A stretch of 64,000 nt of DNA from Cynocephalus volans (Eukaryota; Chordata; Mammalia; Dermoptera; Cynocephalidae): assembly GCF_027409185.1 (NCBI RefSeq), contig NC_084465.1:31661864-31725863 (forward strand), given 5' to 3'. The notes below the pieces were generated by a model. That model made no database searches and was not told the DNA's origin. It was given only the letters and a program-made list of their open reading frames with translations. Both the position numbers and the translations under genes were made by a program. Below, piece by piece: positions 1 through 14,902 of this stretch; the first letter of the stretch is position 1; every line of letters starts with the position of its first letter.

Positions 1-699
1 ACTGCCAAATGAGGCTTTGAAAAATTGGATAGATTTTTCCCAAAGCCTCTGTATTAGCAGTCATGTTTAGTGACTTGTATTTTTTATCTATACTGAAAAT
101 GTTAAAATATATCGTAAGGTTTTGGAGATTCACCAGATGAAAATGGACTGTTAAATAGATGAACACCTGCAAATTTATTTGTTAAGGCACTGCACTGAAC
201 CAAGCCAAGCTTTTTAAATTGATGATAACGCCCCATGAATAGGGGTGTTAACTGCAGTAGCAGGGTGTGATTTTGCTTTACTTCCATATCTAATAGCATG
301 TACCTACAGTTGACAGGAACACATACTGTATTCCACACTTATCTTCCTATCTATCCCCCATCCTCTCTTATTCTCACACCAGTACCAGACAGCAATCCTT
401 TCCACATAGCCACAGTTGTACAAATAAATAACCATTCACCCATTTGTGAAGAAACCCAGGAGGAAAGATGAGATAAAATAAGTAAATGTATAGGGGGAAA
501 AAGATGTGAAATGACTGTGTAGATTGTTGATTTAAAAAAAAAAATACATGATAACCAAAGGGAAAGACTAGGGGTTGTTAAATTAATACCTACTAGAAGA
601 ACCGTAAATGGAATCGATCTTGCATCAAATCTGCAACTACAGCTCATTGAAGATGGCTTCAGTATGACGTGAAGAAGTAGCACACTACAGCACAAATGA
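1..699. other. Unassigned AT-rich sequence
   Basis: No gene, RNA gene or recognisable repeat was seen. Open frames here are short, lack family motifs and lie in AT-rich DNA. Confidence 0.5.
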
Positions 700-885
700 G
701 CTTTGGTGTCAAGCGGAAATGGTTTCACAGCTTTGCTTTAGATTTACTAGTTACAAGATCTTGAGCAAGTGACTATTCTGAGCCTCAGTTTCAACATCTG
801 AGAGAGAGAGAAGGAAAGAAGTAGTAATCTGAATTACTGATATATTACTGAAGTGCACAGCTTGATCAGTAGGTATTCAATGAGT
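700..885 (+). repeat. MIR SINE fragment
   Basis: The order of motifs fits the MIR core and 3' part: a stretch like 'ttgagcaagtgac', then 'gagcctcagtttcaacatc', then a tail like 'gtaggtattcaatgagt'. A short GA-rich run interrupts it. MIRs are ancient tRNA-derived SINEs shared by all mammals. The boundaries are approximate. Confidence 0.6.
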
Positions 886-2389
886 ATCTACTAACTGTGA
901 TGATCTCTGTTCACAAGGGGCTACCAGTAAACCCCGAACCAATGTAAGGGAGCATTATTATTCAAAATAAGCTACTTCACTTGAAAACATCATAGGATTA
1001 ACTGGGATGGAGAAAATAGACTCCCTAGCAACTCAGGGTGAGGCACTGGCAGGCAGACAAAGATTACACAAGTGGAGTGTTCCTTACTTGAATATTGCTG
1101 AAGGTGTAATTTTATTTTTCAAGCAAGCTCTTCCAAAACAGCTCATTACATTTTTTTTTAAAGATTTATGAATTTAAAGAATTTATTCAAAGTCTTTTCC
1201 TTAGGAACCCCACTCAGTAAAATCTCAGAAATAACCCTCAGCTGAGGCAATATTTCCTAGTGAGAACTAGGAAATCTAAGAAATTCCAGGGACAGAAGAG
1301 AAGGCCTGAAATTAAAATTAACAATATAAATGAACATAAAAAGCCATGAGGAGGAGGTACAAAAGGGAAAGAAAGGAAACTCCTGGTATTAATGTGACTC
1401 CCCCTTAATCAGATTATCAGAAAGAGGAATACAAGGAGTACAGTAAAAGAAAGTATGTAATAGGAATAGGGCAGATTTCCAAGATGACCCCTTAACAGTG
1501 TCATATGCAAAATGTTTACATGCTCCTATATAATTTCTCTGCATTTGGCAATGAGCACTAATAGTCACCTTCTGGTGATCCATTTGCTCTCCCTGATGTT
1601 TACACAACATTTGGGACTTAAATATGCAACAAAAGAAATGAACTAAGAAAAAAGAGAAGAGTATAGGTAAAGTAAATAAAACTGTAGGTTTATGCAAACA
1701 AGTATTTCACAAATATAGTATACATGTGTGGTTTTATTGAACTGTCAGTCAACCCCTCTCCCCATCTCCCACACACACTGGGGATGAACATTATTTTAGC
1801 TAAACTCAAAGTGTCTTGTTTATTATCTTTACCTGTCCTTACGCAAATTATTCTCCTCTTGAGTTCCAAATTGCTCTCACCATTAGATTGTGCAAACCTG
1901 AAACCATCGCTACAGCTTATTATCTACATGAACTTTATAATTTGGCTGCCTTCATTAAAATGACTTTATTCCACTGTCTTCATCAACACAACTTCAATAT
2001 TCCAGGAAGTCCTGGCCCAGGGAGATAGAAAGAAAAAAACACCATTTCTTCTCAGCACTCTTTTTGAAACCCTCACCTCAAAACCTTCTCCTTGCTGTGT
2101 TCACCAATTGTAAACCATTGTATCATAAACATTACACAATTCTAATCAAGTCCTCAAACTGAAAGATCCACTTAAACCATATTCCAAAACCTCATAAATA
2201 GCCCAACTTTTCCCTTTCCAAGATGCTATTAAAATTTTATCAAGGTAGAGAACTCCCTTACCTTGGTAAGCCATAAACTGAGTTTTGCCTTATCAACTGG
2301 TTACTTTGCTGGTATTTTTTGGGAGTAAGCATTTAAGAAACACAAGCCTTCTTGGATGGATATCCTCTTTCTTAGTTTGGTAATTACAA

Positions 2390-2391
<2 letters not shown>
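886..2391. other. Unassigned sequence
   Basis: AT-rich intergenic DNA with no recognised gene or repeat. Open frames are short and carry no domain signature. Confidence 0.45.
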
Positions 2392-2454
<63 letters not shown>

Positions 2455-2823
2455 TGTGTGAGTGTGTGTGTGTGTGTGAGTGTGTGTGTGTGTGTGAGTG
2501 TGTGTGTGTGAGTGTGTGTGTGTGTGAGTGTGTGTGTGTGTGTGTGTGAGTGTGTGTGTGTGTGAGTGTGTGTGTGTGAGTGTGTGTGTGTGTGTGAGTG
2601 TGTGTGTGAGTGTGTGTGTGTGTGTGTGTGAGTGTGTGTGTGTGAGTGTGTGTGTGAGTGTGTGTGTGTGTGAGTGTGTGTGTGTGTGAGTGTGTGTGTG
2701 TGTGTGAGTGTGTGAGTGTGTGTGTGTGAGTGTGTGTGTGTGTGAGTGTGAGTGTGCGTGTGCGTGTGCGTGTGCGTGTGCGTGTGCGTGTGTGTGTGTG
2801 TGTGTGCGCGTGTGTGCGTGTGT
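2392..2823. repeat. Long (TG)n microsatellite with GAG interruptions
   Basis: About 430 bp of nearly pure TG dinucleotide. It begins with roughly 60 bp of perfect TG, continues through a zone where a GA step breaks the run every 8-20 bp, and ends in a TGCG-rich part (from about 2755). The His/Thr-rich and Cys/Val-rich open frames across it are by-products of the repeat. Alternating purine-pyrimidine DNA of this length can adopt Z-DNA and is usually length-variable. Confidence 0.97.
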
Positions 2824-5073
2824 AAGGTTCTTATATCTACTACTAATATGGCTGCTGCCTTGTGCTGGACTGTTTGCTCTATCATTACATTCATGCCTTA
2901 CCCTATTGAACTTCCCCTAAGCTTTCTTCATAATACTGTGTTCTCCATGTGCTTTCCTTTTGTTCTTCTGGTATGCAATGAAAGGGCTCAGGTGTGCCAT
3001 ACATCTAAAAGACTACAACCGTGAACCTACGGCCACTAGGCAACAATCCACTAAATATGATCCCAGTCCTCCCAAGGACCCTTCTACTAATTCTCAAATC
3101 TCTGTCTGGCCACATTGATTACCCTGGTTCCAGGGGTTCTACCAGTTTACAGAAGAACCTGGCCAGCCCAGTAAGGTCAGTGCTGGCTTCACATGAACTG
3201 CTACACCTCTGAAAACATGGTTAACTGGACAACTTCTTAACCCCTGAGGTCAAAAATCATTAATGCCATTCTGTTGTTTTAAAATCTGGAGATACAGCAA
3301 TGAATCATTTAAAGCAAACAAACAAAACAGTGAGGACAAAGTAGAAACAAAGATGGACATCATTGCTGGGCTAACTACTCAGAATGGTAGAAGAGACTGA
3401 TTTTTAAAAATGACAGAACAAATGAAAAGAATTAAAACCAATACATACAATGAACATTTTTCTTGCACTTTGTCTCACACCTTTTTTTACCTTTTCATTT
3501 TTACTTTTTAAAAAAAGTTAGTGTCCCCTAAAAAAATTAAAAATTTGAAGAAATAAAGTTAGTGTCTCTCACATTCTGAAATGGTGTAACTAAGGAAAGG
3601 CCACATGAAAATTTTTTTTAAAAAAAGAAAATGGACAGAATAAGTAATAGCTGTATTTCTACTATGGTTTTATGTCTGTTCATTTTTGTATCACTTCTCC
3701 CAAGAAAACTGGGGAACAGTTTCAGAAAGAGACCGATAAGAATGAGAGGATTTTTACTAAAGACTACTAATATAACCCACTTGGCAGACTGTAGTAAACG
3801 CCAAATGTTTTTTATTGTATATTCCCCCATCAGAAAATTCAGCATGTTTCATATATATACATGTGTAAATTTTATATGTCCTTTTATGTTGATATAATTT
3901 ATAAAATATATAAGGTACACAAATAGAAATATTAAAAATGCTAAGATTAAAAATATAGAAATAAAAGCTCTATATATTTTTTTTTAACTCAAAAGATTTT
4001 TCTGCACTCCCTGGATGAGTTCTAGACTGGACCACAGACTCAGACCTTTGAAGGTATTTTTTGCATTCCTTAAGAAAAGTTAGAATAAATAGAAGACTTG
4101 GGCCTTTAAAGTTTATTTACCATTTTAAAACAATTCAATTTTAATCCATCAACTTAATGTATGCATATTTGAATGGCTAGATTTATGCAATTATAGTGAA
4201 GTGCTTTCCCTTGTCTTAATAGCAACCGTGGAGAAAAAGTGCATTTGTTTTAAAATTTGATAAACTGGGCCCGGGATTGAGTTTAAAAAAATAATAAATC
4301 AAATGAAATGTTTTACTTTGTATGTACTAATAATTAGTTATTATTGATTGCAACTAAGTAGGCTTTACACAGGTATGATAAATTATCACATCATTTCAAC
4401 TAGCTTATACACTTCTTAAAGAGAGAATGCATCTTATAACCCTTTATTTTCCCAGTATAGGCAGAGCATCTTGTATGCAGCAGGTGCTCACAAAAATGTT
4501 TATGTTATTATTTCTTCATTGCGCTTGCTCAGGTACTTGGGCAACTAGCCCTATCTCTGTTTTGCCACAGGGTTGATGAGCCTAGTACCTGACACTTCTG
4601 TCCCTAGCATGACAACTTCCACCCACCGACTTTTGACAGTTGCCAAAGGAAGTCTGCAAATAAACAACATACTAGCAAAGCTTTTTTAAAAAATAATAAT
4701 TAATAAATAGTACTTTGATCTTATGCAAGTGATGATATCACTGTAACAATTTTTCTTCTCACCGAACTCTAATTTCTCTCTTACCTAATTCACAGACGGC
4801 TTAGCTATCACAGATTGTAACATAAGAAGTTGAAATAAGTAAGGGGAGAGAGTGGGGAAGAGGCTGCCTTAGAAATGCAGGATCTGCCTTGGCATGTTTA
4901 TTACCCAAAAGAAGAAAAAGAAATTCCCAGAAAGCCTTTAGCTGGGGAGGATCTGAACTCCTTACAGATTAACACTGTTCTCTAGTTTCTGCCTATATAT
5001 GAATTTTCGGGGAAGGGGGGAAAGAGGGAGGTAATCGGTATAATTTGCCTCTAAGACGCTTTCTAATTCCAAG
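2824..5073. other. AT-rich intergenic DNA with one L2-like fragment
   Basis: Mostly unassigned. Around 4385-4505 the sequence resembles an L2 3' end ('acttcttaaagagagaatg' followed by a 'gcaggtgctcac' stretch). No gene was seen. Several A-rich and T-rich runs are present. Confidence 0.4.
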
Positions 5074-5326
5074 CATGATTCATATCACGTGTTCTCACTT
5101 ATTTGTGGGAGCTAAAAATAAATAAATAAATATACAAGCAAACGGTGGGGGAGGAGGCGGGGAAGAAGACAGGAAAATCACAATTCCTCGAACTTGTTAG
5201 GACAAGTGAACAGATATGATGTTGATGGATGGGAGCGGGAAGGAGAGAAAGGAATCAGCAAAGGGACACGAAAATCAACTACATTGTATATTGATAAATT
5301 AAAATTTAAAAATTAATATTTTTTTT
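5074..5326 (+). mobile_element. L1 3' end, truncated
   Basis: The end of an L1 3' UTR in + orientation. It contains the motif around 'gttctcacttatttgtggg' followed by 'gagctaaaaat', a purine-rich G-run tract ('gtgggggaggaggcgggga'), and the terminal 'actacattgtatattgata' before an A/T-rich tail. It looks related to the minus-strand copy at 42690-43030 and appears relatively young. It is 5'-truncated and has no coding capacity. Confidence 0.8.
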
Positions 5327-5394
5327 AATGGAGAAAATGTGGAGCCCAACTCACCAAAGTTCTGAACCCCCCTCCACCCTCCCTACCACCAAAG

Positions 5395-5397
<3 letters not shown>

Positions 5398-5460
<63 letters not shown>
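5398..5460. repeat. (GA)n microsatellite
   Basis: About 31 uninterrupted GA units lie just upstream of the CpG island. A homopurine/homopyrimidine tract of this kind could bind GAGA-type factors or form triplex DNA. That is inference only. Confidence 0.97.
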
Positions 5461-5463
<3 letters not shown>

Positions 5464-5759
5464 AACAGAAAAATCCTGGCCCTCTATGTCATTCTCCACG
5501 TCTGGGATGTCCTAATTCTGCAAAGACAAAAAAGCCAGCACTGGGGTGCACACTGGGGTGCGCCTACTAGTACGAGCAAAGGTATATTCTCGACATGAGA
5601 CCCCACGGTAGCCAGAGCAATGCACCACTTCTTGCCCACACCCCAAACCGACCCAACTGGCCTCAAGTCATCTTAGAAATTCTGAGGGGACTTCGAATCT
5701 CTGTCCTTGGCGCTGAGTAAACTAACCAAGGACAGCAGAGGGGCCAGGGAAAGAGATCG

Positions 5760-7762
<2,003 letters not shown>

Positions 7763-7901
7763 GACCAAAAAAAGAAAGAGAAAGAAAAGGTCACTGGATT
7801 CCCACGAATGAATGAGATTTATTTTTACACATTTAAATCAGAGTAGGTTTTTTAAGTCTTTTAATTTTTGTATGCTTTACTAAACTCTTTCAACATGTTT
7901 T

Positions 7902-7907
7902 ATTAAA
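7902..7907 (+). terminator. Candidate poly(A) signal for TMEM229A
   Basis: ATTAAA, the common variant poly(A) hexamer, lies 140 bp past the stop codon in T-rich sequence. A canonical AATAAA occurs at 8661-8666 and would give a longer 3' UTR. The sequence does not say which is used. Confidence 0.4.
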
Positions 7908-8089
7908 CATTTTAGTTTTTCTGACTTCTTGGAACCTATATATAGTACAATACTTTGAAATATTCCTCGAAACGTGACTCAGAGTACTTGTCAATATCTT
8001 AAGACCTTTCACAAGCCCAAACAGCAAAACCGTTATACCTTAACATCCTAAACATCGGAAGTTGGGCGTAGATGGGTGACAGCTACTAG

Positions 8090-8142
8090 CCTTTTTTCTT
8101 TTTTTCTTTTTCTTTTTTCTTTTCTTTTTTTTTTTTTTTTCT
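8090..8142. repeat. Polypyrimidine (T/C) tract
   Basis: About 50 bp of uninterrupted T/C ending in a long T run. This is low-complexity sequence, possibly the remains of an A-rich retroposon tail on the minus strand. No SINE body is recognisable beside it. Confidence 0.8.
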
Positions 8143-9684
8143 TAAGAAACTCTTCAAATCAGAGACCAGTGATTTTCACAAGATTTGGCAACATTTTCTG
8201 ATTTAATGATTTATTTACTTTCTTTTTAATCTAATTTCATTTTAATTTGTCACCATATTTACCAATGACTGCTGAAACTCCATGTCTTGTACTCCTGAAA
8301 CTACAATGAATAGCTCTTAAAGTGCCTCCGTCTAGCACACGAGTGAAAAGAAGCTGATAAATGTGAAAACACATCCTATGAATAGATTTTAAAATGAAAA
8401 ATCTTTTCTAGCAACTCAGACAGGTGACACTGTGTTGATCTCCCTCCTGGAAATGACTGCTTTCCAAGGTGGGTTAGCCTTAAACAGCAAGTGTGTTAAT
8501 ATTGATCAGATCCTGTGTTATCTATGGTTGTAAATTTTTGTGTGCAGTTGTAAAATATTTACTCCACATGTCCAAGGGCCAAGTGAAATTATATCACCTG
8601 CAATAGTGTTCTAACCTTAGGGACCCTTTTCTGTATGGAGCTTCAGAAACACTATGTTGGAATAAAACGAACTCAAAAGTTCACTCTAATTACATTAGGC
8701 CTAATTGTTTTCTGTGAATGCAGATATGTTTTCGGCATGTTTCTGCCATGGCTCACTTGTAAACATTTCTCTTTCTCTTTCCGGGACCAGAGTTCCTGGG
8801 CCAGGCATGATGTGGTAATGTGCATCATAAATCAATAATAGCTTTTTGGTGACACTATTAATGGCTAGAAACTCATTTTTAAATGAGATTATGTAAGCCA
8901 TTTTAAGAAATCATATTTATTTAATTAATAATGTACTTTCAAGTTGTTTGCTTTTTTTATTGTATTTAGAAAAAAGTAGAATTGAGTATAGCTCAGCCAA
9001 CAATGACTAATACCTTCTTCGTTCTCATTGCAAACATAATTAGGAAAACAGATAATTAGGAAAACTTACCGTGTGTGCAAAGAAGTAGTATCCTTTTCAA
9101 ATCATCAGCTTGCCTGTGTTATAAAAAGGGACTTTATCCTGTTTCAAAAAATGTTTGTTATGGGAGTAGAAAAGAATATGTATTTAGTTTTGATTAAATC
9201 AGGCATAGTTCTGAGTGTTATATTATTTTAATCCATTATCTGAGGTTGTGAGCTAAATTATAAGTCATGCTTTATAATCAATTCTACCTGTGAAATGGAT
9301 CATCATGAATATTATTTTAGCCAGTCAAAGCTGGGTAGAAACTTCAAAGTAAACTCAGCGTTTGCAGAGAGTCCCACTTAAGAAAAGTTCTTTATGACAC
9401 TCGGTCACAGGTCAAAGACTTCTGAAAAACTTGGGGAGAAAAATGTGTAAGTACAGACACTGAAGTTAGGCAGAAGCTGGACAAAGTATTTGTAATTCAA
9501 ATGTGACACATGCACATGAATCTGGGTTAAGTGTGGCACCACTTCACACTCTCCTGAATACCAATTCACATTCCTGCAAATACTTAACCAAATCCATGAC
9601 TTCTGAAATTCTTGCTGTTGGTATTTATCTTCTGCTTGCTGCTCCTCAGCCCTCTGACTTGCCTACCAACATTTTCAGGGTCAG
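8143..9684. other. Unassigned sequence downstream of TMEM229A
   Basis: Moderately AT-rich DNA. Part of it may be TMEM229A 3' UTR if the distal AATAAA at 8661 is used. No further gene or named repeat was recognised. Confidence 0.4.
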
Positions 9685-9696
9685 AAATCTGTCAGG

Positions 9697-9812
9697 GGGC
9701 TGCTAGCCAGTTAGCTCAGTTGTTAGAGCGTGGTGTTGTAACACCAAGATGGAGGGTTAAGATCTCCATACTGGCCAGCAACCAAAAAAGAAGAAGAAAG
9801 AAAGAAAAGAAA
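9697..9812 (+). mobile_element. tRNA-Ile-derived SINE (CYN-like monomer)
   Basis: The body reads like a tRNA: 'agttagctcagttgttag' (A box region), 'acaccaagatggagg', then a decayed B box 'ggttaagatct' and 'ccatactggcca', followed by a tail of A with G interruptions. It is flanked by an imperfect target duplication: 9685-9696 (aaatctgtcagg) and 9813-9824 (aaatccatcagg), 10/12 identical. It is a retroposon, not a functional tRNA: no acceptor stem closes and the tail is A-rich. Confidence 0.85.
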
Positions 9813-9879
9813 AAATCCATCAGGAAGTAGGGAAGCAACGCTATTTTGTTTTGCTGTTGATGTTAATCCTATTTAAAGG

Positions 9880-10010
9880 AAAGGTCAAGGTTTTCATTCA
9901 TTCAGTTCATTCAAGAAGTAGTTACTGAGCCGCCGCTATTTGCCAGGATCGTGCAGCAGTGAACCAACACAGACAAAATCTCTGTCCTTATGAAGCTCAC
10001 ATTCTGATGT
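9880..10010 (+). repeat. Ancient LINE-type repeat fragment (L2-like)
   Basis: The phrase order 'tcattcattcagttcattc', 'tactgagccgccgctattt', 'tgccagg', 'gcagcagtgaaccaac' and 'cttatgaagctcacattct' is a common old mammalian repeat pattern. The family name is uncertain. Confidence 0.45.
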
Positions 10011-10369
10011 TTTGGTTTGTATGAAATTATACTTATTTGCAAGGCTGCTATTTTGGTAATAGGCTATGAGAGGCCTTGGCAAGAAGACTCTTATCAGGCC
10101 TGTCCCTGGAACATCAATCTCTAAAACAAAAGCCCATTAACAGTCTCTCCAGTAGTTCTGCAAAGAGCTAGTTCTTATGTATTCAGGAAGTGATTAGCCT
10201 GTCTATAAACTCACACTTTGCTTTAGGGCTTCTCATTCTGTGTTTACTCAGCTTCTTAAAAGTAACATTTTGCTGCAACCTTTGAACCTTTAAGGAAAAG
10301 CAGGGAGAAGAAGGATCATCAAGTCATTCAATTTTGTTAGTCAGTAGTTCAGATATGGAAATGGTAAGG

Positions 10370-10705
10370 CAGTAGTCAATATTTAAGTAGCACTTACCAC
10401 CTGCCAGGAACTACGCTGAGGTAGGGGTGGGTGGGTGTGTGGGCGGTATACTCATATATTTTAAGTAAATATGTGTACTATATATTCAATATATCTTATA
10501 TGTATATATATATATATATATCATATATATCTTAAGTAGATATATGTATTTATATGTGTGTACATACATCCACTTAAACCTCTAACAACCTTCCTTTTAC
10601 AGACTAAGACAATGAATCTGAAGCCCAAATAAGTTAAGTAACTGTCCAACTTATACAGCTATTGAGCATTTAGTTTTGAATCTAAGTACACTGGACTCCA
10701 GGGTC
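10370..10705 (+). repeat. MIR split by an AT-rich simple-repeat expansion
   Basis: MIR-like sequence begins with 'agtagcacttaccacctgcc', is interrupted by AT-rich DNA (about 10440-10565), and resumes with 'cttttacagactaagacaa' and a 'taagtaactgtccaac' core. The interruption appears to be expanded (TA)n rather than a transposon. Confidence 0.65.
10440..10565. repeat. AT-rich (TA)n low-complexity region
   Basis: It contains an uninterrupted TATA run near 10502-10520. Two similar flanking units (like 'ttaagtaaatatgtgta' and 'ttaagtagatatatgta') suggest a local tandem duplication. It could form a cruciform. Confidence 0.7.
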
Positions 10706-13700
10706 TGTTCTTAAGAGCAACAAGATCATGCCTCAGTCTACTGACCACAGTGATTTTTGGATCTATGGATTTCTCTTTACGGTCTGTGTTGCTCTTCCCT
10801 TCCACTGTTAAAGATGCAAGCATGCAAGCGTAGCTGTATAAAAGCCAGACACACTAGCAGCAAAAAGACTCTTTCGTGTTTCCTTTTTATTCCATGGTAA
10901 ATAACAAGGGAGTTAATAGCAGAATACATAACTGACAATCAGCTTAGTTCTAATCCTCAAATGATATGTTTCTATGTTCAAGGGCTGCTCTGAAAGGGAG
11001 TTCTTCATTTGAAGTCAGATAATCTTGAGCATAAAAGTATTAGGAAAATATGCCAAAATGCAAGATACCTCATATCACAACCTAGGAAAAATACATGTAA
11101 TTATTGCTATACATTTAATATAGTATTCAGAATGAGTGTCATTGTAAGAACTAAATAGACAAAAATTAAAATTAAATTTTTTACAGAGACATTTATTTTG
11201 AGTGCTACTAATTATCTCACAGTCTAAGAAACTTTTTAATAGAAAAACATGGAGAAAAAACAGTAACAAATGTAAATTTTCTCTCTATGTTTAACTTATA
11301 CAAAGCTCAGTTTTTATTAGAAGTGCTTTAAATTTTAAATCAATTTATTTGGGCTCTGAATCTAAAGAGGAATATAATCTTATGAGTTTATCATGGTAGC
11401 AATGCATACAGAAGTTCCTATATTACATAAGAACTCCAGTAATGTTGATAACCCATTTCAATATTTCAAATATTTGAAAGATTCAGTGTACTTACCTATG
11501 AATATTTTATTATAAATATTTGACATTTCATGTTTTAATTCAGCAAAACACAGCTTAGAAAAATATGACCTGTCTTTTATTGTTTAAGAAACATCTCTAA
11601 TTAGATAATAGTACCCCTTTGGGGGGGGGAGAACTCACTCTACTGTTTTGAAATTGTCTCTGTCGACATAATGGACCTGGCTCTGTTAAAGAAAAATGGT
11701 GAAGAAGAATTTTGGTAGATTGCTTTAGATCTCATTCCACTTCCAAAACACATAAAAAATCAATATACTTGGAAGGGAAATTATACTCACGATTAAGAGT
11801 CAGAATAATAAATAAGTCATTGTATTATAGTATGTGAAAGCATTTTAATAAAATCAATTTTCCTTATATTAAAAGTTGTTAAAAGTCTTTTACCTTTTAA
11901 ATTAATTTTAAATATACTATCTCCAATGGTGCTTAATGGAGCTAAGCTCCTTTACTGAGGGAAAGTAAGAAGAGAGAACATAGTTCCTTCCCTTCCCTTC
12001 ATCAAACACATGCCTCACTTTATGCTGAAGTGAAAGAAGGAAAAGATGTTTGTTGCAGTGCCTGTTTCAACAAAAACAGCAATTGTCTGTCTGACCCTCC
12101 ATTCACTGGACTGGCCTCATTCTAATTTTTAACATTGAGGCATCAAGCCCTCACACAGGCAATGACTCAGTCACTAGCAACCCAAATTGTAAATTAACCT
12201 GTGATGTCTATAGAGAAATTTTTCTTAGCCATTTTTTCTCTTAATATAAAGAAAATATAAATATAAAAGAACTTGCCTTAATTTTTAAATTATCGCAAAA
12301 ATTGTCAAGCAAATTACCAGAGAGAGAGACCAAGAGAGAGAGAGAGAGAGAGAGACTGATCCTTAACATATAGAATGATTTGTTTCATTTTACCTCTTGA
12401 CAATTCTATTAGAATCCAAAAGAAAAAATGTACCTTCACCATGTGTTAAGGAAAATTAAGGGTTCAAAGAAGCCGTGAAGGTTGATAACATCTACCTTCC
12501 ACCCAAAGTAGGAATTTACATGTCTCAAAGATGATTTCTTAGCTCAGTTATGACTATTCAAGACAGTATTTACTGTGTTATTCACACAAAAACTAACTGC
12601 AGGGAAAGCTTTCAACAGCTGAGTTGACAAACCCTACTGTCTATCAGAGAAGCATGAAGTTTTCCAAAGCTTTCAGGAGCTAATATATGCCATTCATCCC
12701 ACTTGTTTATTAAAATGAAACTTTTTAAAAAGAAACTATTCTCTTTATTTAAAAAAATTTGATGTTTTATTCTTTTGTCATGATACTTACGGCCTACTTA
12801 TGGTATCTTTTCAAATGATGCTTCATTGACTGAGTCTAAACAGCAGGGCTCTGAGAGTAATTATAATTCAGAAAAAAAAAAAAAACCACATTGGCTGTAG
12901 GTATAGGAGTGAAGATTAAATAGTAGGAACCCTGCTTCAGTCACTGGAGTCTAACTTGTTTCGCCCAGTAAAAACCTTGGGCTACCTGCTCCAGTCAACC
13001 TACAGAGTATCACCTGGTGGAGTTTCCTAATAACTTCCCCTGGCTAACCTGAACAGGTGCACCAAGAAAGGAATTGAGAAGCCATAGGTGACACGAGACA
13101 AGGAGCTAGCCAAGGAAGGGTGAAGGATGCTGTGGATCAGCAGGCCCATCCAAAAAGTTATACTAACCACAATAAGGAGAGAACTAGTCCCACTTTTAAT
13201 GGATTCCAACAGATATTTATATTCTGTCTATATAAGATATTTTATTAATATAATACTATTATTATATTAATCCATGATGAAAATAAAAGTAGTTTTACAG
13301 GATCTCAGATTCAGAACTGTAAATATTTGAAACATCATTGTTGGGGAAATATGATATTGAGAGGAACATGCAGAGAGTTTATATCATAATTGTTCTGATT
13401 ACCCACTAACTTTTAGGAACAAAAACTAAGTATGCTCTTATACATTTTTGAAGGAGAAATATTTCAGTCTTAACCTTTTCTTAGAAGCAATGAAATGGAC
13501 AGGAAGAAAAAAATTAATTAAAGAGTTCCCTGGAGTACAAGAGAACAAACACTTAGATTCCCTGAACTTGAAAGCAAGAATTTAAAAACAATTTTCGTTA
13601 TACTTGAGTACCAGGATGTACACTTGTAACATTGTGTTACTATTAATTCAATGAAATTTCTGAGTTTATTTTTGTGATGATTCTGTTGAACATACTATAA

Positions 13701-13769
13701 AAGATTTAATAATAGCATCATTGAAGTGTCAACCCAATGCACATGTAAACAGGTCACAACTTATTAAAA
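10706..13769. other. Unassigned AT-rich stretch
   Basis: No gene was recognised. A short (GA)n tract lies at 12319-12355. A more GC-balanced patch at about 12900-13210 looks repeat-like but could not be named. An AP-1-like TGACTCA lies at 12163-12169. The remainder has no visible structure. Confidence 0.4.
12319..12355. repeat. Short (GA)n tract
   Basis: AG dinucleotides with one 'accaag' interruption. Confidence 0.9.
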
Positions 13770-14020
13770 TCTAAAATCATAGAACTTTGAGCTTGAGGAG
13801 ATAACTAAAGGTCATGGAGTTCAACCCCCAGCCGATAGAGTAATTCTTTTCAAATCATCTTGAATAGATACCTGTCCACCCTCTTTTTGATCACTTCCAA
13901 TGATAGACCATTGTACATATTCAGATCTCACAGACACATCCATTTCTTTGTTCTATAGCTTAGGTTGCTAGAAAATTCCTAACAGTAAGATCACATCTGT
14001 AACTTTCATTAATTTTTCCA
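13770..14020 (+). repeat. Ancient L3/CR1-like LINE fragment
   Basis: It contains 'ggtcatggagttcaaccccc', then 'gatacctgtccaccctcttt' and 'atcacttccaatgatagacc', which is the order typical of the CR1/L3 LINE coding end. Heavily decayed and approximate. Confidence 0.5.
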
Positions 14021-14479
14021 AGTTTTTCATGCATAGACAAAGCAAGGACCAAAGGTTTGAAGAAAGTGTCCACGTGTGTCTGAATTGTCTTACTCGAGGC
14101 CAAATATCCTAAAATCTGTCAGCAATATATAATATAAAGTATACAATAGGAATACTATTACCTACCTTGATCTAGACACTTTTATTTATGCAGATAGGAA
14201 ACGAAATTACACATGGTTAGCTTTTTCTGCGGCTCAGTTATTTACTTGTTTTGATTGAATTTTCACTTGTCTACATACCCTAGGTCTCTTTCCTATGAAC
14301 TGCTATTAAGCCAACTGTTCCTTTTTATGTACTTGCACATTCATATAAATTTAATGGGCATGGATTTGTATTATTCCCATACTCCATGACTAGGACATGG
14401 AAGTGAGCTAGAGAAAAATGAAGGCAAATAAAGTGAAAGCCAGAAAAGTTACCATTAAATTCACTCTTCGTTTCTTTTG

Positions 14480-14605
14480 TTTCTCTAATTTTCCTGCTCT
14501 CTTCCTTGGGGACTAGGCATTGTTCATTCTCTCTGTTTTCTCAGCACTTAGCAAAGAACCTCGCCAAGAGTAGATGCTCAAAAAAATTTTGTTGATGAAT
14601 TTATC
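14480..14605 (+). repeat. L2 3'-end fragment
   Basis: The pattern 'tctcagcacttagcaaagaa' followed by 'gtagatgctcaaaaaaattt' and 'tgttgatgaat' matches the end of old L2 elements. Approximate. Confidence 0.5.
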
Positions 14606-14902
14606 TGAATTTTCATGTCAGACATAATTCAATAATGGAAGCTGGGATTAGTAATGCTGTCAGATGGCAACATATGATTTCAACAGGACATTTATTTATG
14701 GAACATACACAAGAATCACTTTGTGACTAGAAAAAAAAAGTAGAAATTGTTTAGTTTCTCTTATTCTTCCCTCCTCTGCTCAGCAGCTTTTTTCCCCAGG
14801 TACAGAGCCCAGTTATTTCTGGAAGAGAGTTTAGCTACATTGTGGATTTTTTAATTTGTAGGCTAGTCAGAGAAACTCACTGCCTTTTAAAACATTGCTT
14901 CT

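Noticed and set aside
2392-2823. CRISPR-like or satellite array
   Set aside because: The unit is a simple dinucleotide with irregular interruptions. There are no spacers of constant length.
2301-2894. His/Thr-rich protein of 197 codons
   Set aside because: It is a translation of the (TG)n microsatellite.
9710-9780. Possible functional tRNA gene
   Set aside because: The body is tRNA-like, but the sequence has a retroposon tail and target duplications, and the acceptor stem does not pair. It is a SINE.
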